A DNA stretch of 64,000 nucleotides from JAKPAM01 sp047601745. Lineage in GTDB: Bacteria > Pseudomonadota > Gammaproteobacteria > Burkholderiales > Burkholderiaceae_E. A program made the position numbers and the translations under genes. Below, one piece after another: positions 43,801 to 51,932 of this stretch. The stretch is from contig JASGIS010000001.1 in the NCBI GenBank assembly GCA_047601745.1, positions 62,001-126,000 on the forward strand, given 5' to 3'. Within the stretch, counting starts at the first letter, position 1. Each line of letters begins with the position of its first letter. The notes below the pieces were generated by a model that saw only the letters and a program-made list of their open reading frames with translations, ran no database searches and was not told the DNA's origin.

Positions 43801-45318
43801 CCACCAGTTCTTCAGCGCGACCTGACCGACGTCGAAGCGGCCGTCGACCGACAGCGGCGCGAGCACGACCTGGCCCTGCGCCGACACGGCCTCGCCCTGC
43901 GCGGTCTTCGTGTCGAGCTTGTAGCTCAGCGGGCGGCCGGCCTCGCTGCTCAGATCCGAGACCGTGACGTCGATCGGATCGAGCGTGACCGCCAGCGGGC
44001 GCGGCGAGAACTGCTGGTCGGCGAAATCGAGCCGGGCGCCGTTCAGCGCGACGCGGTCGACCTGCCAGTGCAGCGGCGTGCCGGAAGCCGGTTCCGATGC
44101 GGCCGGTTTTGACGCGGCCGGTTCCGGCGTGGGCGGCGCCGACGCGGCCGGTTCCGGCGCGGGCGGCGCCGATGCCTCCTTGGCCTCCTTATCGTCCCCG
44201 CGCGGCTTGTCCCCGCGCGGCATCGCGTCGAGCACGCCCTGGAAGAACTGCTGCTGCCCCTGGCGCCGGTGGACGACGGCGTCGAGCCCGTCGATCGTCA
44301 CGCTGCCGACGCGAAAATCATTGTCCTGCAGCTTCAGGTCCAGATCGGCCGCCGTCAACGCGCCGAGCTTGAGCAGCGGCTCGCCGCCGAGCTCGCGCAG
44401 CTCGATGCCCGCCAGGCCCGCGCTGCCGCTGACGTTGACCATCGGCCGGGACTTCGGCGGCTGCTCGAACAGCACCTTGGCGTCGACGTTCAGCCGGCCG
44501 GCCTCGACCTTCAGCGGCAGCGGCACCGGCGAATACGCGGCCAGTTCGCCCAGCTCGACGTCGTCCAGGTCGATGTCGATCGACGAGCGCCGCGACTCGC
44601 TGAACGGCTCGGTCGTGCCCGACGCCGCGAAACGCGATCCGTTGAACGTCGCCTCGATGTGCGGCTCGACCTCGACGTCCTCGTAGACCTCCAGGCTGGA
44701 GATGAACGGTACGCGGATCACGAGACCGGCCAGCTCGTGCTTCAGCGACTTGATCTGGTCGTCGAAGTCGATGCGGCCGTTGGTCAGGCGGATGTTGCTG
44801 ACCGCGAAGCCCGGCACCTTGCCGTCGGACGGCTTCGGCGACGGCTGGCTCCACTTGTCGATCAGGTCCTGGATGCTGTAGCGACCGTCGGGCAGCCGGG
44901 CCAGCGAGACCTGCGGCGCGTCGATCCGCACCGACGAGACGACCGGCGCGAGCTGGAACAGCGAGCGCCACGCGGCATCGACGTCGAGCGCGCCGAGCCG
45001 GAACAGCGGCTGGTCGTGATTGCCGTCTCCGGGTTTGGGCCCGACGGTCACGTGCCGCACCTTCAGCAGCAGCTTGAACGGATTGAAGCGGATCGACTCG
45101 ACCTGCACCGGCCGGTCGAACTGCTCGGCCAGGATCTTCTCGAGCTGCCCGCGGGCGATCCGCGGCAGCAGCACGAAGCCGAGCAGCGCGTACAGCACGA
45201 GCGCGATCAGCAGGCCGATCAGCACGCGGCGCGGCCAGCGCCGGGGGCGGCGGCCGCCCCCGTTGCCGCTATGGCTGCCGCCGTTCGGGTCGATCAGCCA
45301 TTCGACTGCTGCCGTCAT
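40828..45318 (-). CDS. DUF748 / AsmA-like inner-membrane protein with OmpA-like C-terminus
   Basis: A 1496-residue protein anchored by one N-terminal membrane segment (about 31-52). A long periplasmic AsmA-like beta-rich region follows, with DUF748 repeats ('FRLGALDVDAAWRSLFQLAPVVSSVRIDAPQVSLARLPDGRYSIQDLIDKW' and later 'LIDANVDFSDFFVRPNYSANLTGLNGGV'). After 'LPISGSIDDPQFSIGGIVLRLIGNLIVKAITSPF' comes an OmpA-like segment ('FAPGAAQLEPAAIERLEKLAKVLQDRPGLKVDIAGRASPSRDRDAL'). Ala/Gly/Gln/Pro-rich stretches interrupt it (codons near 42290-42545 and 43440-43650). AsmA-like proteins are linked to lipid transport to the outer membrane. The family is usually 900-1300 residues, so the repeats lengthen it. 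Confidence 0.82.
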   Translation of the reverse strand: MTAAVEWLIDPNGGSHSGNGGGRRPRRWPRRVLIGLLIALVLYALLGFVLLPRIARGQLEKILAEQFDRPVQVESIRFNPFKLLLKVRHVTVGPKPGDGNHDQPLFRLGALDVDAAWRSLFQLAPVVSSVRIDAPQVSLARLPDGRYSIQDLIDKWSQPSPKPSDGKVPGFAVSNIRLTNGRIDFDDQIKSLKHELAGLVIRVPFISSLEVYEDVEVEPHIEATFNGSRFAASGTTEPFSESRRSSIDIDLDDVELGELAAYSPVPLPLKVEAGRLNVDAKVLFEQPPKSRPMVNVSGSAGLAGIELRELGGEPLLKLGALTAADLDLKLQDNDFRVGSVTIDGLDAVVHRRQGQQQFFQGVLDAMPRGDKPRGDDKEAKEASAPPAPEPAASAPPTPEPAASKPAASEPASGTPLHWQVDRVALNGARLDFADQQFSPRPLAVTLDPIDVTVSDLSSEAGRPLSYKLDTKTAQGEAVSAQGQVVLAPLSVDGRFDVGQVALKNWWWLADGRVAAEPTDGVVGVNGHYQVAMPEQGLQLRLDELGVDVSKLVIVARAPGAGPAAAAASTASTAADEPAGSAAAKGAAAGHAAGKAAAGKPAAGRAAGASKGGATRPGAAAARGTAAARATAPVVPLLSIPELKVRETAVDLGAQRVVVGSVASSGGRIALRREADGRFDVQKLLVDSSSPPAGKDAAPPAAADKAAKPDWTVRLDKLQFDQYAVDVTDAKAGKTGDLKVDQLAIALGDLVVLGEQPKGSTGKLDLKARVNQRGALNVAGPLSLSPMQARLAIDARAISVLPAQPYVSEHLNAVVANGRVNAKGNLSLDLPAGQPARIHWKGDASVDDFGALARQSNRELLRWKALAVKGIDLDVQPLKLRIDDVALSQLYARVILSAEGRLNLQDLIVKDEPGAASGAGQTDLTRTPGQGPAQDAAPAASPAPAAPSQAQLPSPGQTQVPGQAQAPGQAPASGQAAGQAPGQAAAGQASGQAAAAGQASGQASAQAERKDEALHEVDRLLAFGGPGQGKAEKTLPPKPAAPPPDVRVGKITLIDANVDFSDFFVRPNYSANLTGLNGGVSQLSPEQPGDVELKGRIDNAGAVDVNGRLNPFSSALTMDIVADARDIDLPRLSPYSVKYIGHGIERGKLSAKLNYKIVDRKLTADNKVVLDQLTLGDRVADSQAPNLPVQFALALLTDRNGVIDVDLPISGSIDDPQFSIGGIVLRLIGNLIVKAITSPFSLIGGLFSGAGTDGAELSRMPFAPGAAQLEPAAIERLEKLAKVLQDRPGLKVDIAGRASPSRDRDALMHVRLQRRVKALKLKENVAEGADSARLDEISLAPDEYARLLKQLYRDAPFDKPRNVIGLTKDVPVAEMEQRLLEHMQIGDRQFQDLANRRAQAVKDWLASKGQVASERLYIVSTKIDAAEPAAPAPAAGGQPGGQRADRPPGEGKAVAGPSADAQAASGQAANGQAADGKPAGGKGKASEGIGVELNLRG

Positions 45319-45322
45319 CGCG

Positions 45323-46786
45323 TCAGGCCGTGCCGCCGACAGTCAGACCTTCGAGGCGAACGGTCGGCATGCCGACGCCCACCGGCACGCTCTGGCCGTC
45401 CTTGCCGCATACGCCGATGCCCGAATCGAGCCGCATGTCGTTGCCGATCGCGGTCACGCGCGTCAGCGCGTCGGGGCCGTTGCCGATGATCGTCGCGCCC
45501 TTGACCGGGTACTGGATCTTGCCGTTCTCGACCCAGTACGCCTCGGACGCCGAGAACACGAACTTGCCGTTGGTGATGTCGACCTGGCCGCCGCCGAAGT
45601 TGACCGCGTACAGTCCCTTGTCGATCGACGCGATGATCTCCTGCGGATCGCGATCGCCGCCGAGCATGAAGGTGTTGGTCATCCGCGGCATCGGCAGATG
45701 CGCGAACGATTCGCGCCGGCCGTTGCCGGTCGGCGCCCGCTTCATCAGGCGCGCGTTCAGGCTGTCCTGCAGATAACCCTTGAGCACGCCGTCCTCGATC
45801 AGCACGTTGCGCTGCGTCGGCTGGCCTTCGTCGTCGATGTTCAGCGAACCGCGGCGGTCCTTGATCGTGCCGTCGTCGACGACGGTGACGCCGCGCGCGG
45901 CGACGCGTTCGCCGATCCGGCCCGAGAAGATCGACGAGCCCTTGCGGTTGAAATCGCCCTCCAGGCCGTGGCCGACCGCCTCGTGCAGCAGCACGCCGGG
46001 CCAGCCCGGGCCGAGCACGACCGTCATCACGCCGGCCGGCGCCGGCCGCGATTCGAGGTTGACCAGCGCGGTGTCGACGGCCTCGCGCGCGTACTGCTCG
46101 AGCAGCGCGTCGTCGAAGTAGTCGAGCCCGTAGCGGCCGCCGCCGCCGCTGGTGCCCTGCTCGCGCCGGCCGTTCTGCTCGGCGATCACGGTGATCGACA
46201 GCCGCACCAGCGGACGCACGTCGGCGGCCATCACGCCGTCGGAACGGGCGACCATGACGACGTCGTACTCGGCGGCGAGCCCGGCCATCACCTGGCTGAT
46301 GCGCGGATCACGGGCCCGCGCGATCTTTTCGATGCGTTCGAGCAGCGCGACCTTGTCGGCCGACGACAGGTCGCCGATCGGATCGTGCGCCGGATACAGC
46401 GCGTGGCCCTGGTTGCCGGCGAAGCGGCCGGCGACCTTGACGCGGCCGGCGCCCGCGCGCGCGATCGTTCGCGTGGCGCGGGCGGCCGACGACAGCGCGT
46501 CGGCGTCGATCTCGTCGGAATACGCGAACGCGGTCTTCTCGCCGGAGATCGCGCGCACGCCGACCCCCTTGTCGATCGAGAAGCTGCCGGACTTGACGAT
46601 GCCTTCTTCGAGGCTCCAGCCTTCGCTGCGCGTCAACTGGAAGTAGACGTCGGCGTAGTCGACGCGGTGCTCGAAGACCTCGGCCAGCACGCGCTGCAGC
46701 GACGACTCGTCCAGCCCGAACGGTTCGAGCAGCGTGGACCGCGCGATGGCCAGATGGCTGAAGGCCTGGCTTTCGACGACATTCAT
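45323..46786 (-). CDS. tldD: Metalloprotease TldD
   Basis: A 487-residue TldD, which with TldE forms a heterodimeric zinc protease acting on unfolded or modified small peptides. The zinc motif is HEAVGHGLEGDF (HExxxH), with 'RRGSLNIDDEGQPTQRNVLIEDGVLKGYLQDSLNARLM' and 'NTFMLGGDRDPQEIIASIDKGLYAVNFGGGQVDITNGKFVFSASEAYWVENG'. The N-terminal 'VDYADVYFQLTRSEGWSLEEGIVKSGSFSIDKGVGVRA' is typical. TldE is not in this window. The start encoding MNVVESQ was chosen from family similarity; a GTG 27 bp upstream is possible. It follows the nitrilase gene by 45 bp and precedes the DUF748 gene by 4 bp. Confidence 0.94.
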   Translation of the reverse strand: MNVVESQAFSHLAIARSTLLEPFGLDESSLQRVLAEVFEHRVDYADVYFQLTRSEGWSLEEGIVKSGSFSIDKGVGVRAISGEKTAFAYSDEIDADALSSAARATRTIARAGAGRVKVAGRFAGNQGHALYPAHDPIGDLSSADKVALLERIEKIARARDPRISQVMAGLAAEYDVVMVARSDGVMAADVRPLVRLSITVIAEQNGRREQGTSGGGGRYGLDYFDDALLEQYAREAVDTALVNLESRPAPAGVMTVVLGPGWPGVLLHEAVGHGLEGDFNRKGSSIFSGRIGERVAARGVTVVDDGTIKDRRGSLNIDDEGQPTQRNVLIEDGVLKGYLQDSLNARLMKRAPTGNGRRESFAHLPMPRMTNTFMLGGDRDPQEIIASIDKGLYAVNFGGGQVDITNGKFVFSASEAYWVENGKIQYPVKGATIIGNGPDALTRVTAIGNDMRLDSGIGVCGKDGQSVPVGVGMPTVRLEGLTVGGTA

Positions 46787-46831
46787 CGGGTGTTCAACTC
46801 CGTTGTGATTCACTGATCCGACCGCCGGGCC

Positions 46832-47674
46832 TCACATCACGCGATGCGTCAGCGCCGGCAAACTCCGCCTGACATCGTCGATCCGCGCCGCATCGACGAC
46901 ACCGGCGGCCAGCCCCTCGCCCTCGTCGATGCGCGAGACGACCTCGCCCCAGGGATCGACCAGCATCGAACGGCCCCAGGTGCGGCGACCGTTCGGATGC
47001 TCGCCGCCCTGCGCCGGCGCCAGCACGTAGCACTGGTTCTCGATCGCCCGCGCGCGCAGCAGCAGATCCCAATGGGCCTGCCCGGTAGTATAGGTAAATG
47101 CCGAGGGCACGAGGATCAAGTCCACCGGCGCCAGGTTCCGATACAGCTCAGGAAAGCGCAGGTCGTAGCAGACCGACAGCCCCAGCCGCCAGCCCTCGAC
47201 GTCGGCGACGACCGGCGTGCGCCCGGCGGCGATCGTCGCCGATTCGTCGAAGCGCTCGGCGCCGCGCTCGAAACCGAACAGATGGATCTTGTCGTAGCGC
47301 GCGCTGCGCGTGCCGTCCGGACCATACAGCAGGCTGGTGTTGCGCACCCGCGTCGGCGAGCCGCTGTCCAGCGGCACGGTGCCGCCGAGCAGCCACACCC
47401 GGTGCCGCTGCGCGCATTCGGCCAGGAACGTCTGGATCGGCCCGTCGCCGTCGCGCTCGCGGATCGCCAGCTTGTCGGTGTCGCGCCGGCCGAGCAGGCA
47501 GAAGTACTCGGGCAACGCGACCAGCCGCGCGCCCTCGTCGGCGGCCCGCGCGATCAGGCGCGCGGCCGCGTCCAGGTTCGCCGCGACGTCGGGCGCCGAC
47601 ACCATCTGGACGGCGGCGACCGGCAGCGGCCGGCGGCCGGCCGGGGGCGTCGTGGAAACGGGCGTATCGGTCAT
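46832..47674 (-). CDS. Carbon-nitrogen hydrolase family protein (Nit1/omega-amidase-like)
   Basis: A 280-residue nitrilase-superfamily enzyme with the catalytic triad Glu56 (ALPEYF), Lys129 (YDKIHLF) and Cys169 (SVCYDLRFPE). The surrounding blocks ('RVRNTSLLYGPDG', 'VPSAFTYTTGQAHWDLLLRARAIENQCYVLAPAQGG', 'HPNGRRTWGRSMLVDPWGEV') match the Nit1/YafV-like group that hydrolyses deaminated glutathione or 2-oxo-acid amides. GAGG at a 6-nt spacing favours the second of two nearby ATGs. It lies in the yhdP-nit-tldD cluster common in Burkholderiales. Confidence 0.9.
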   Translation of the reverse strand: MTDTPVSTTPPAGRRPLPVAAVQMVSAPDVAANLDAAARLIARAADEGARLVALPEYFCLLGRRDTDKLAIRERDGDGPIQTFLAECAQRHRVWLLGGTVPLDSGSPTRVRNTSLLYGPDGTRSARYDKIHLFGFERGAERFDESATIAAGRTPVVADVEGWRLGLSVCYDLRFPELYRNLAPVDLILVPSAFTYTTGQAHWDLLLRARAIENQCYVLAPAQGGEHPNGRRTWGRSMLVDPWGEVVSRIDEGEGLAAGVVDAARIDDVRRSLPALTHRVM

Positions 47675-47744
47675 GGGCATCCTCGGGCAGGCAGCGCATA
47701 CGGCGAACCCGATCGCCGCGGCGCGAAACGCGGATCGCCGGCGA

Positions 47745-50700
47745 TCAGGGTACCGGTTGCGGAGCCGGCAGGTGCGGTCGCGACTTCTCGACGACGACCG
47801 GATCGGCCCACGGCCCCGTCACGCGGTATTCGTAGGTGAACGCCTGCTCGAGCGGGGCGCGCAGCATGAACTGCGCGACGAACGAACCCAGGCCGATCAC
47901 CGGATTGACCGCAGCATACGCCAGCGAGGCCAGGCCCGCGTTCAGGTGCGGCCGCACTTCGACGTCCAGCGACTGGGTCTCGTGCGCGAGGTCGGCGTCG
48001 CCCCGCAGATGCACGCGCGCCTGCACGCCGTTCATCTTCAAGTCGTCGGTATGGGCGACGCCCCGATCGACGCGCACGTCGCCGCTGATGTCGTCGAACG
48101 CGAAGCCCTCGGCGAAGATGTCGCGAAAATCGAGCGACAGGCGCCGCGGCAGCGACTGCAGGTTCAGCACGCCGATCAGCTTGGCGAGCCCCGGCTCGGT
48201 CTTCAGGAACTGGCCCTTGCCGAGCGCGATGCCGATCTGGCCATGCAGGCTCGGATAGTCGATCGCCAGCGGCGAGCCGGCCCAGTCCAGGTGCCCGTGG
48301 ATCTCGCCGGCACCGGCGCGGATCGCGTCGCGCACGCCGAGATCATTGAGCAGCGCGCCCGAATCGCGCAGGTCCAGCTTGAAATCCAGCGAGGTCGTGC
48401 GCGTCGCCAGATCCGCGTCGCGGCGCGAACGCTGCGTCCACACGCCGGACGCCTCGAGCGTGGCGGCCGGGTGCGCGATCCGCAGATGCTGCAGCTTCCA
48501 CGCCGGACGGCCCGCCTCGCTGCCGTTGCCGGCGATCAGTTCGAGCCGGCCCAGCCGGTGGTTGTTCAGCACCAGCTCTTCGGCCGTGACGTCCAGTTCG
48601 GGCAGATCGGTGCGATCGGTCTCCATGATCGACTCGATCTCCTGGCGGCGCGACGGCGGGATCTCCAGCCGCGTGAAGCGCGCGGTCAGCTTGCCCAGCG
48701 GCTGCCCGGGCGGCGCATCGCGCCACGAGAAATAGCCGTCGACCTCGCGCGCGCTGACGTTAGCCTGCCAGATGCCCTGCTGGCGCGTCGCGCCGAACAC
48801 GACGTCGTGCAGCGTCTTGCCGCCGACCAGCAGTTCGCGGCTCAGCACCGACACGTATTTGGGCAGCAGCGAGAAACCCGGCGCGAACTCGCCGCCCAGG
48901 TTCTCGTCCGGCTGTCCGATCGACGCCGACGCCATCGCCGCTCCCCACGCATCGAAATCGACGCGGGGCAGGTTCAGCGCGACCGACAGGCCGGATTCGG
49001 GCAGCACGGGATCGGTGTTCATCGCGAACGCCGCGCGGTCGATCAGCGCGCGGCCCGCCTTCGCGTCGAACCGCCGGGCGATCCGCATGCGCACCGCGTC
49101 GCCGAGCGTGATCGAGGTCACGAAGCCGTCGGCGGACACCGGCGCCGGACTGCTGACGACGCGCAGCGGCATCGCCACGCCCGCCTGCTTGGCGAACGGC
49201 GGCGGCAGATCGCTGGTCACGCCGACCAGGTCGGACGACAGCGTCAGCTTGACGCCCTGCGCGCCGATGTCGACGTCGGCCTCGTAGTCGGCGTAGCCAT
49301 CGAGCTTGCGGGTCAGCGGATTGTCCGACAGCGCGCGCAGGCTTTCGAGCGACAGCGCGCCGCGGGCGCGCAGCGCGACGTGCCCGGGCACGGACGTCGA
49401 GGCGTCGACGTGCACCGGCCCGCCGAGCAGCCGCGCGCTCACGCCGCGCGCCACGACGCCGCCGTGCCCGATCGTCAGCCCCCCGCGCATCGAGCCGAGC
49501 ACCGGCTTGCCGGGGCCGAACACGAAATCGTTGTCGTGCAGCGTCAGCGCCGCGTCGAATTCGTCCGGCTGGTTCGGATGCAGCGGGATGTGCGCGTTCA
49601 GCGCCAGGTCGACGTTGCCGGTCGCGCTCGCCTCGCGCAGCCCGCCGTTGACGAAGTGCTCGAGCGGACTGGCGTTGACCAGCCCGATCAGGCGGTCGGC
49701 CGGCGCGGTGGTCCGGCCGTCGATGTCGAGTACGCCCTGATGGAAATCGGCGATCCGCAACTGCGTGCCGGCGACCGGCATGCCGTACAGCGTCGCATCG
49801 TCGATCGTCGCCTGCAGGCTCGCGCGCTCGAAGGTCAGGCGTCCGGCGATCCGCTCGAGCGGCGGCCAGCCGGGCGCGAACTGCAGCCGGCCGCCGCGCA
49901 GCCGCACGTCGACGCGGAACCGGCCCTGGGCGCCCGGCTTCTCGAACGGAAACTCGTGCAGATCGCCGCCGAGCGCCAGCGTCACTTCATCGGAGTCGCC
50001 GGCGCGAACCGACTGCGCGACCCACTGGCGCACCGGCTGCGGCACCGACAGCGGCAGATAGCGGTCGACGCTGGTCGCCCGCGCGCGCTGCAAGCGGCCG
50101 GCCAGATCGACGACCGGACGGCCGTCGACCAGACGGATCGAACCGGCCACCGATCCATCGGCATCGGCATTCGCAAAGCGGACTTCCTGCACGCGGACCC
50201 GCAGGTCGCCGGCCGGTTCGCGCGACCAGTCCAATCGGGCCGACCAGCGATCGAGCACGACGCGCGGCGCCTCGAACAGGCCGGGAAACGACCAGGCCGA
50301 CCCCTTGTCGCCGCCGATCTGCAGACGGCCGCCGGCCTCGTCGATGGCCAGCCGGCCAGCGGCGCCTTCGACCGAAGGCATCGACGGCAGCGGATGGCCG
50401 TCGGCGGACCGGCGCTCGATCAGGCGCCGGGGCCCGGCCGCCAGCCGGTCGAAGTCCGCCTCGACGCGCCAGGCGGGGCGGACGGCCGACCCGCCAGCCG
50501 ACCCGCCGCCCGCCTCGGCGGCGGCGGCTTCTCCGGCCGCCCGCCAGTCGACGTGCAAGCGGCCGATCCGCCCGTCGACGGTCCAGGCGCCCAGCTTGTC
50601 GGCCCAGCCGGCCGGCCAGCGCTGCGCGGCTGCCCACGCCGCCACGCCGGCCAGCTCGAACGGCTGCATGGCGACCTGGGCCGAACGCGGCGCACCGGTT

Positions 50701-51833
50701 CCGGACAGCCATAACTGCGTACCCTCGGCGCTGGCCAGTACGGCGCCGCCTGGCAGGCTGGCCCGCGCGTCGGTCACGTCGACGCGATAGCGTCCGTCAT
50801 CGACGCGCGCCGCCCGCCATTCGGCGCGCAGGCGCGGAATCTCGGCCTGCGCGCCGGTCTCGTCGAAACGCCAGCGCGGCCGGCGCGCGTCGACCTTGAC
50901 CAGCACGTCATCGAGCGCGCCGTCGTGCCAGCGCCCCCAGGCCATCAGGTCGGCGTCGCCCATCGCCACCGGCACCCGGCTGCCGTCGGCCTCGCCACCG
51001 GCCGAGGCATCGGCGACGGTGCCGACGGCCTCGGCGGCCAGCCGGTGGCCGAGGACCAGCCGCGCGAGCATCGCCAACGTCGATCCGGGCAGTCCGCTGA
51101 CGCCGACGAAGCCGTCGACCCGCCACTCGCCGCCGCCGCCGCCGCTGCCGCTGCCGCCATCCGTCGCGGGCGGCGCCTCGGCGCGCAGCACGATCTTCAG
51201 GCTGTCGCTGCCGTCGGCGCCGGGCAAGGTCAACGCCGCCTCGTGCGCGGCGCCGTCGCGCCGGGCGATCATGCGCACGCCGCCGGCCGTCAGCCGGCCG
51301 TCGTCGACGCGATCGATCAGTTCGAGCCGGCCGTCACGGATCTCGATCCGCGGAATGCCCAGCACGGTCCGCAGCGCCGGCGCATCGCCGGCCTGCACCG
51401 GATCGCCGGCCGCATGGTCGAACCCGGCGACCCGCCACTGGCCGGCGCCGAAATACTCGACGCTCAGGCTCGGCGCGACCAGCAGCAGCGAGTCGATCGC
51501 CGGCCGGCCCGCCAGCAGCCTGGGCAGCGCGACGCCGACCGACGCCGATTCGGCGTGCAGCACCACGCGCCCGTCGGCGTCCTGCAGCGCGAAGCCCTGG
51601 ATCGTCAGCTCGGGACGCCAGCCGTGCACCGCGGTATCGAGCCGATCGATCGTGACCGGACGACCCAGTTCGCGCGACAGGTATGCGACGATCGACGGAC
51701 GCCATTGATCGAGCCTCGGCCAGACGTAATATCGGAGTCCGAGGTACGCGATCGCTGCCGAGAAACCGGCCAGTACCAGCAACGCGGCCAGGCAGCGGCC
51801 GATCAGCTTGACGGATGACGTGCGTGTTGACAT
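47745..51833 (-). CDS. yhdP: YhdP family protein (AsmA-like)
   Basis: A 1362-residue AsmA-like protein with a single N-terminal membrane segment (about 10-33), then a periplasmic beta-groove typical of YhdP. Markers are 'WRPSIVAYLSRELGRPVTIDRLDTAVHGWRPELTIQGFAL' and, near the C-terminus, 'LDFRDIFAEGFAFDDISGDVRVDRGVAHTDDLKMNGVQARVHLRGDADLAHETQSLDVEVRPHLNAGLASLAYAAVNPVIGLGSFVAQFMLRAPL'. YhdP in E. coli moves phospholipids to the outer membrane. Small Gly-rich insertions ('SGSGGGGG') occur near residue 225. It is divergent from glnE, with 99 bp between. Confidence 0.92.
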   Translation of the reverse strand: MSTRTSSVKLIGRCLAALLVLAGFSAAIAYLGLRYYVWPRLDQWRPSIVAYLSRELGRPVTIDRLDTAVHGWRPELTIQGFALQDADGRVVLHAESASVGVALPRLLAGRPAIDSLLLVAPSLSVEYFGAGQWRVAGFDHAAGDPVQAGDAPALRTVLGIPRIEIRDGRLELIDRVDDGRLTAGGVRMIARRDGAAHEAALTLPGADGSDSLKIVLRAEAPPATDGGSGSGGGGGEWRVDGFVGVSGLPGSTLAMLARLVLGHRLAAEAVGTVADASAGGEADGSRVPVAMGDADLMAWGRWHDGALDDVLVKVDARRPRWRFDETGAQAEIPRLRAEWRAARVDDGRYRVDVTDARASLPGGAVLASAEGTQLWLSGTGAPRSAQVAMQPFELAGVAAWAAAQRWPAGWADKLGAWTVDGRIGRLHVDWRAAGEAAAAEAGGGSAGGSAVRPAWRVEADFDRLAAGPRRLIERRSADGHPLPSMPSVEGAAGRLAIDEAGGRLQIGGDKGSAWSFPGLFEAPRVVLDRWSARLDWSREPAGDLRVRVQEVRFANADADGSVAGSIRLVDGRPVVDLAGRLQRARATSVDRYLPLSVPQPVRQWVAQSVRAGDSDEVTLALGGDLHEFPFEKPGAQGRFRVDVRLRGGRLQFAPGWPPLERIAGRLTFERASLQATIDDATLYGMPVAGTQLRIADFHQGVLDIDGRTTAPADRLIGLVNASPLEHFVNGGLREASATGNVDLALNAHIPLHPNQPDEFDAALTLHDNDFVFGPGKPVLGSMRGGLTIGHGGVVARGVSARLLGGPVHVDASTSVPGHVALRARGALSLESLRALSDNPLTRKLDGYADYEADVDIGAQGVKLTLSSDLVGVTSDLPPPFAKQAGVAMPLRVVSSPAPVSADGFVTSITLGDAVRMRIARRFDAKAGRALIDRAAFAMNTDPVLPESGLSVALNLPRVDFDAWGAAMASASIGQPDENLGGEFAPGFSLLPKYVSVLSRELLVGGKTLHDVVFGATRQQGIWQANVSAREVDGYFSWRDAPPGQPLGKLTARFTRLEIPPSRRQEIESIMETDRTDLPELDVTAEELVLNNHRLGRLELIAGNGSEAGRPAWKLQHLRIAHPAATLEASGVWTQRSRRDADLATRTTSLDFKLDLRDSGALLNDLGVRDAIRAGAGEIHGHLDWAGSPLAIDYPSLHGQIGIALGKGQFLKTEPGLAKLIGVLNLQSLPRRLSLDFRDIFAEGFAFDDISGDVRVDRGVAHTDDLKMNGVQARVHLRGDADLAHETQSLDVEVRPHLNAGLASLAYAAVNPVIGLGSFVAQFMLRAPLEQAFTYEYRVTGPWADPVVVEKSRPHLPAPQPVP

Positions 51834-51932
51834 GCCTGTTGAAATCCGCCTGGGACTGCACGCCCGCCAAACAGGCCGATAGGATCCGTCGAAGCAGAGA
51901 TCCCGTTAGCATAAATCCTTTGGAACGCGCTC

